Assembly (NCBI RefSeq): GCF_001306415.1
Contig: NZ_LDJX01000004.1
Span: forward strand, 345,631 to 409,630
Origin: Croceitalea dokdonensis DOKDO 023
GTDB lineage: Bacteria; Bacteroidota; Bacteroidia; Flavobacteriales; Flavobacteriaceae
Length of the DNA: 64,000 nt
Direction of reading: 5' to 3'
Shown: in pieces, positions 62,101 to 64,000 of the stretch
How the letters are laid out: each line of letters opens with the position of its first letter
Numbering within the stretch: the stretch's first letter is position 1
The notes under the pieces: model-generated
Seen by the model: the letters and a program-made list of their open reading frames with translations, nothing else
The model's database searches: none
What the model was told of the DNA's origin: nothing
Position numbers and translations under genes: made by a program

Positions 62101-64000
62101 TCGGTGGATCCCAATGGCCTCGTTAATGGACAAGGAGGTTATACCGGAGTTACCGGAAATGAAATTATTGCCACACAGGTGACCATAAATACTGTACCAA
62201 CGAACCAAACGGTAATTGAAGGGAATTCTGCTTCATTTACTGCGGATGTATCGGCCATAAATACCACTATTTTTAACGCCGGCACCCCAGACTATGCCAG
62301 TGGTACGGATAGTTCCGGTCAAATACAGTACCAATGGCAAGAGAATGGGGTCAACCTTACCAATGGCGGTAATTATTCTGGCACTGACACAAATACATTG
62401 CTTATAAACGACGTTACCGGCTTGGACGGTAACAGCTATACCGTGGTAATTACACATGCGAATACTACTTGTTATTTAGAAACCAGAACGGCATCACTGG
62501 GCACACTTAACCCATGTGACCCCATAGCTTCAGGAAATCCTGATAGCGACGGAGACGGTATATCTGATATTTGTGATTTGGACGATGATAATGATGGTAT
62601 CTTGGATACCGAAGAGTGCGAGAATCCTAGGCCTTTGCAATTTCAAGGTCTATCTACCACAATTCAAAGCTATTCTGTTTTCACTACCACAATTACACAA
62701 AGCCTAGTTAGTGGAAGTGTAGTTGGTTCGGATAGTGATGATAATGGAAATTTGGCTTTTGGATCAAACGGTACTTCCATTAACATTTCTGCATCAAATC
62801 TTTCTGGATTCCTCATTGGTCCAGCAACAAACGGCAACGTTGATCTTGATGGGATTGATAGATGGACAATTTCTTCCCCTGGAGCAAACTTTACGGTATC
62901 TGACCCCTTAAACGAACTGAATATTATTTCCAATAGCACTGGTTCAATTATTTTTATGGCCAACATTGGAAATCCACAAAATTGGTCTATTGGAGTTAAT
63001 GATATTACGGATTTAACACTTACCATGAATCAGGGAAATCCAAGGTCTGATTTAAATGTATCCTTGATAGGTCCTTGTGGCGACGCAGATAATGATGGAT
63101 TCATTAATTCTATTGATTTGGACTCGGATAACGACGGCTGTCTTGACACCGTGGAAGCGGGCCACGCAGATGGAGATAATGACGGTATTTTGGGCAACTC
63201 TCCAGTAACGGTGGATGCCAATGGCTTAGTCAGTGGACAAGGGGGTTATACAGGTACCAATACCAACGTGACCACACCCTTTGTTCCTGTGGTGGTATCC
63301 TCCCAACCTAGCAATGTTACCGCAAGTATTGGCAGTACTGCCAGTTTTACGGCAGTGGTCACTGGCGGTGCTACCCTAAGCTACCAATGGCAGGAAAGTC
63401 CCGATAATGGGGTTACATGGAATGATCTAACAGAAAGTGGTATCTATTCAGGAACCACCACGCCAATGTTAACATTGACCGGTATTTCTTCTTCAGTTCA
63501 CAATTATAGGTACAGGTTGGCCATAACATCATCGGACAACCTCTGTGATGTTGTTACCAGCGATGCCGCAGACGTTTTTGTGCTATCCGATATCTCCATA
63601 AGCGACGCCACTGTTGTGGAAGGTTCTGATTTAATATTCACCATCACATTGTCGCATGCCCTGTCGTCCGACTATACAGATTTAGAACTACGATATACTA
63701 ATATTTCCACTTCGAATGATGACTATGACAATAGTCTTACAATGGTCACTATACCTGCCAATACCACGTCATTCACGGTTAATGTTCCCACCAATGATGA
63801 TGGCATCATAGAGGCAACGGAAACCTTGGAAATAGAGCTTCAATTTGATGGATTCCCCTTAAATCCGTTGGATTTAGTGGGTATCGGAACCATTACCGAC
63901 AACGACGGCCTTGGCTCTGGAGAGGGCATCTCCGTGGCCGACTTCACCGTGGACGAGGGTGCGGGTACCGCCGACTTTGTCATCACCTATACCGGGCCTA
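56179..64000 (+). CDS. Giant secreted surface protein with Calx-beta, TSP3-like and Ig-like modules, 3'-truncated
   Basis: The frame stays open from the ATG at 56179 to the window end: at least 2,607 residues. A signal peptide ends near residue 31 ([10 protein letters not shown], then Gln). Residues 32-1577 are repeated beta-sandwich-like stretches rich in Asn/Thr/Gly with scattered cysteines, resembling DUF11/CARDB-type adhesin modules. Then: Calx-beta (about 1578-1690), Asp-rich TSP3-like repeats (1693-1742, 1931-1993, 2118-2148, 2302-2361; e.g. [15 protein letters not shown]), Ig-like domains with YQWQE (about 2002-2108 and 2369-2471), a second Calx-beta (2473-2577) and the start of a third. 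The Asp-rich loops should bind calcium. A C-terminal type IX secretion signal is expected beyond the window. Probable adhesin or gliding-related protein; role inferred. Confidence 0.85.
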   Translation, partial: MKNNLSSTVKNHSILLFLFFLIVGIHCSFGQINTNKIRVNLNSLSFKACSDTNNGLSTVTVQSKQATTTDFQIAFDLPDGVYYQAGSGVITAQTGSSDFSISEVDITNLNQPIFRLERPSNAPWQINDQVTFTYQKTADCDAVQFSYSGGLFKDAHTITFNDTDGAQTASDNDLTVNSYNLLRAFLSVEDITSLSANVGQTQTRNITIRNSGNGSVQRFDHQVQVSTFLQTGYQLSFNGTVLTPTNVSGGTYTYTIDLNAAPFAGQVGDGDNLFENESIMLEESLQLSQCAWGETTRHSPRWGCTPGIYCQIGASISGQFDVIQEFPNLRLNEINRPLPRWDAPVTYTYEVINNTGADVAYDINFNIGYTWDGTTSTIGVNPMIGDDSGTHRQVSNFRFSGGTTFTPQRWTNTFNPSFGLGSYYVPENFFTSDPDGPGGFEDLDGDGFFDDMASGESSEVNFDLTMLPDLVGCGQFSEEYTANLALRMDLWSVNSCGNATFTQRQTANQHGVRREGLFNWGSPEEYEQDAEDGQLFNLGFVGSLVVPTESPTCNGILMISNDPSTAYTATVTVPNGLTLDSSADSRYAQSGNQITFTETNLANFLVDGYLLEIPINFPLVLDCAVYSGPEFINLDYTTSYTSSCFNMDIHCGQFEVTTHCDTGCAAPRTTSFEANRVTAGWTDDTMTSRVSLDPNVHATKYYMARDEMVITTSAVMQNDVQDNLLFDIRYVTDNSGPNMSDIIEFDYGTITINDLSSGSLTTPIIGSPTVVTNGNNDHVMTFDLSSYRSIISPTYQFGEGLEADEIELELHFRFKDTFPTINRLYEFYTFYGQFYSFDGTGSRVSCEYYNDRAFFFENQVQYIVNNGAFASGCEVRWLFVSLEQSSGVEDKFPDEYRPPLLWQSTSIEIPQGMTFNNAASSDGYPNLQPENERPDSSNNGLNYSVSGNVVTITPGPRFRNHDQDGNWYPSVSIPVVATSATPDLSNHNVSVTYVDYAYSDNPVTVTETDNPEFNYYNAPFNVDRVNPIEIGSSQLASFTVNVSNGERPQIDYNWLRVNPASDYQITNAFLVDGGVETPLNVVNEGGIFYIEFGSMPGYVDTTATIRFEGTYNDCAPQTIFISQNYDCAGYPSSYAGLPFFTGRELSLEPVAAAIQLDILNQPLTTVDTCADYTVTLEARNAGEGNLIDPSITFDVPGDISSVNIQDIAIEYPRNSGVLQTITPAITGNTVSIDLLQHPGIAAENGLLGSFEASVLDEQIAIINITLNPQCNYRSNTGTEYVIYGNNPCGSPAVGNGSRLASEPVIITGAEPPYSTNSVAVNSANLEGCEMETVSVETYIVDGTTGSNDFTRISLPEGLVYVDGSFNSTGSLAANYVTTNTVGNQQEIEISLPAGATTTDLIAYTFDVESTAFICSGNYTIDLSTYVTTTGLFCGGVSCGTTEIVTGQADTQINITKGELNESSFSATAEYANGGSTTNYMVEVGVENTGAVDLQAGITYEVFCADGSGVATGSPIYTGSLSQAIPVGGTVQELFSFDSGTYCGDNSNLVIEFAPGTSNCFCNALSVVVASTPSPASGDITFVNDNITVNEANGTATLEVIFNGTAPGGFTVDFTTLNNTAVSAQDFVTTTNTLTFTGTNGEIQTITVPILDDTLAEPTEDFWVELSNVSVPAITILDHQAVINITDNDFEICNDGMDNDGDGLIDCDDPDCYLAANSGDTDSDGDGIGDSCDLDDDNDGITDVNESSCTNAGASLGVWDNGNSPFESGSIYDPTFVASMANQIFGSGITVTEQATTLSISGIDATTYGGAVTNNDYIEFAYTTQSGIPFLNPSVMGYTKNDFATANEYGYSITLVGSNDGFTTSTVLVDDYQVNTFVNGNNQNIRVNTTNDIATFGPNETYTLRLYFYNKTTSGDARFDDFYLEATQCGSNSDIDGDGIPNHLDLDSDNDGCFDTLEAGHTDGDNDGILGNSPVSVDPNGLVNGQGGYTGVTGNEIIATQVTINTVPTNQTVIEGNSASFTADVSAINTTIFNAGTPDYASGTDSSGQIQYQWQENGVNLTNGGNYSGTDTNTLLINDVTGLDGNSYTVVITHANTTCYLETRTASLGTLNPCDPIASGNPDSDGDGISDICDLDDDNDGILDTEECENPRPLQFQGLSTTIQSYSVFTTTITQSLVSGSVVGSDSDDNGNLAFGSNGTSINISASNLSGFLIGPATNGNVDLDGIDRWTISSPGANFTVSDPLNELNIISNSTGSIIFMANIGNPQNWSIGVNDITDLTLTMNQGNPRSDLNVSLIGPCGDADNDGFINSIDLDSDNDGCLDTVEAGHADGDNDGILGNSPVTVDANGLVSGQGGYTGTNTNVTTPFVPVVVSSQPSNVTASIGSTASFTAVVTGGATLSYQWQESPDNGVTWNDLTESGIYSGTTTPMLTLTGISSSVHNYRYRLAITSSDNLCDVVTSDAADVFVLSDISISDATVVEGSDLIFTITLSHALSSDYTDLELRYTNISTSNDDYDNSLTMVTIPANTTSFTVNVPTNDDGIIEATETLEIELQFDGFPLNPLDLVGIGTITDNDGLGSGEGISVADFTVDEGAGTADFVITYTGP
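62008..62147 (+). repeat. 140-base TSP3-module repeat, copy 1
   Basis: Encodes [17 protein letters not shown] and the following segment to GQGGYTG. Closely matches 63115-63254 at both DNA and protein level, with mostly third-position differences. Confidence 0.75.
63115..63254 (+). repeat. 140-base TSP3-module repeat, copy 2
   Basis: Encodes [17 protein letters not shown] and the following segment to GQGGYTG; same length as copy 1, 1,107 bases downstream, each followed by an Ig-like domain. Confidence 0.75.

Noticed and set aside
56172..63221. Many open frames on the minus strand and in frame 2 across the giant gene
   Set aside because: They are shadows of repetitive, biased coding sequence; the frame-1 reading is continuous with a signal peptide and recognisable domains.

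Overview
The window reads as a chromosomal segment of a marine-type flavobacterium (Bacteroidota, Flavobacteriaceae). Reasons: several genes are preceded by the Bacteroidota -7 promoter element TAnnTTTG; upstream regions are A-rich without Shine-Dalgarno sites; the families are typical of the group (DUF1573, DUF5777, bTHX, an ACBP, a LUD protein beside ftsH, a giant Calx-beta/TSP3 surface protein); and gene neighbourhoods such as rsfS-ftsH-LUD-cdsA-psd are flavobacterial. DNA is A+T-rich and dense, with both strands used in short alternating blocks. No rRNA, tRNA, CRISPR array or insertion sequence was seen.

Layout. 1-2 kb: end of a tryptophan operon (trpB, cut by the window start, and trpA). 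2-10.2 kb: an M20 peptidase facing PEP carboxylase, a uracil-DNA-glycosylase-like protein, ribosomal protein bTHX, a small lipoprotein, YaaA, and an RluD-type pseudouridine synthase with a PASTA protein. 10.3-14.2 kb: ddl, coaD and a PAS histidine kinase/response regulator pair. 14.3-21.5 kb: a NUDIX gene divergent from pyrE with overlapping start regions, an SRPBCC protein, birA, then rsfS-ftsH-LUD-cdsA-psd-ACBP. 21.5-29 kb (minus strand): a sterol-desaturase-family membrane protein, a GH109-like oxidoreductase, an FdhF/YdeP molybdoenzyme and a lamin-tail/spondin lipoprotein. 29-34 kb: a membrane LytTR regulator facing an OB-fold/YceI/DUF5777 envelope operon, an MBL hydrolase and an EamA transporter. 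34-47 kb: valS, a DUF1573 protein, an aminotransferase, murB, an ECF sigma/anti-sigma pair, a nested palindromic repeat, a small four-cysteine membrane protein, a second ECF sigma factor, lipA, gap and a TPR hybrid kinase. 47-51.7 kb: lpxK, a Nif3-like protein, a coiled-coil protein that has lost its zinc ligands, a DUF4174 protein and kynurenine 3-monooxygenase. 51.8-54.8 kb: a compact photoreactivation cassette (DUF2256, cry-DASH, Fe-S photolyase). 54.9-55.4 kb: a ClpP paralogue. 56.2 kb to the end: the first 2,607 residues of a giant secreted protein that runs off the window.

Most of the window is housekeeping: amino-acid, pyrimidine, lipid, lipoate and cell-wall metabolism and translation. 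The accessory content worth attention is the LytTR/DUF5777/YceI/OB-fold envelope cluster, the photorepair cassette with its 47-residue DUF2256 gene, the four-cysteine protein between two sigma systems, the nested palindrome at 41.6-41.8 kb and the giant adhesin-like gene with a hairpin just before its start codon. I did not find a clearly new defence or mobile system. Five convergent gene pairs overlap by exactly four bases through shared stop codons, a recurring architectural trait here.
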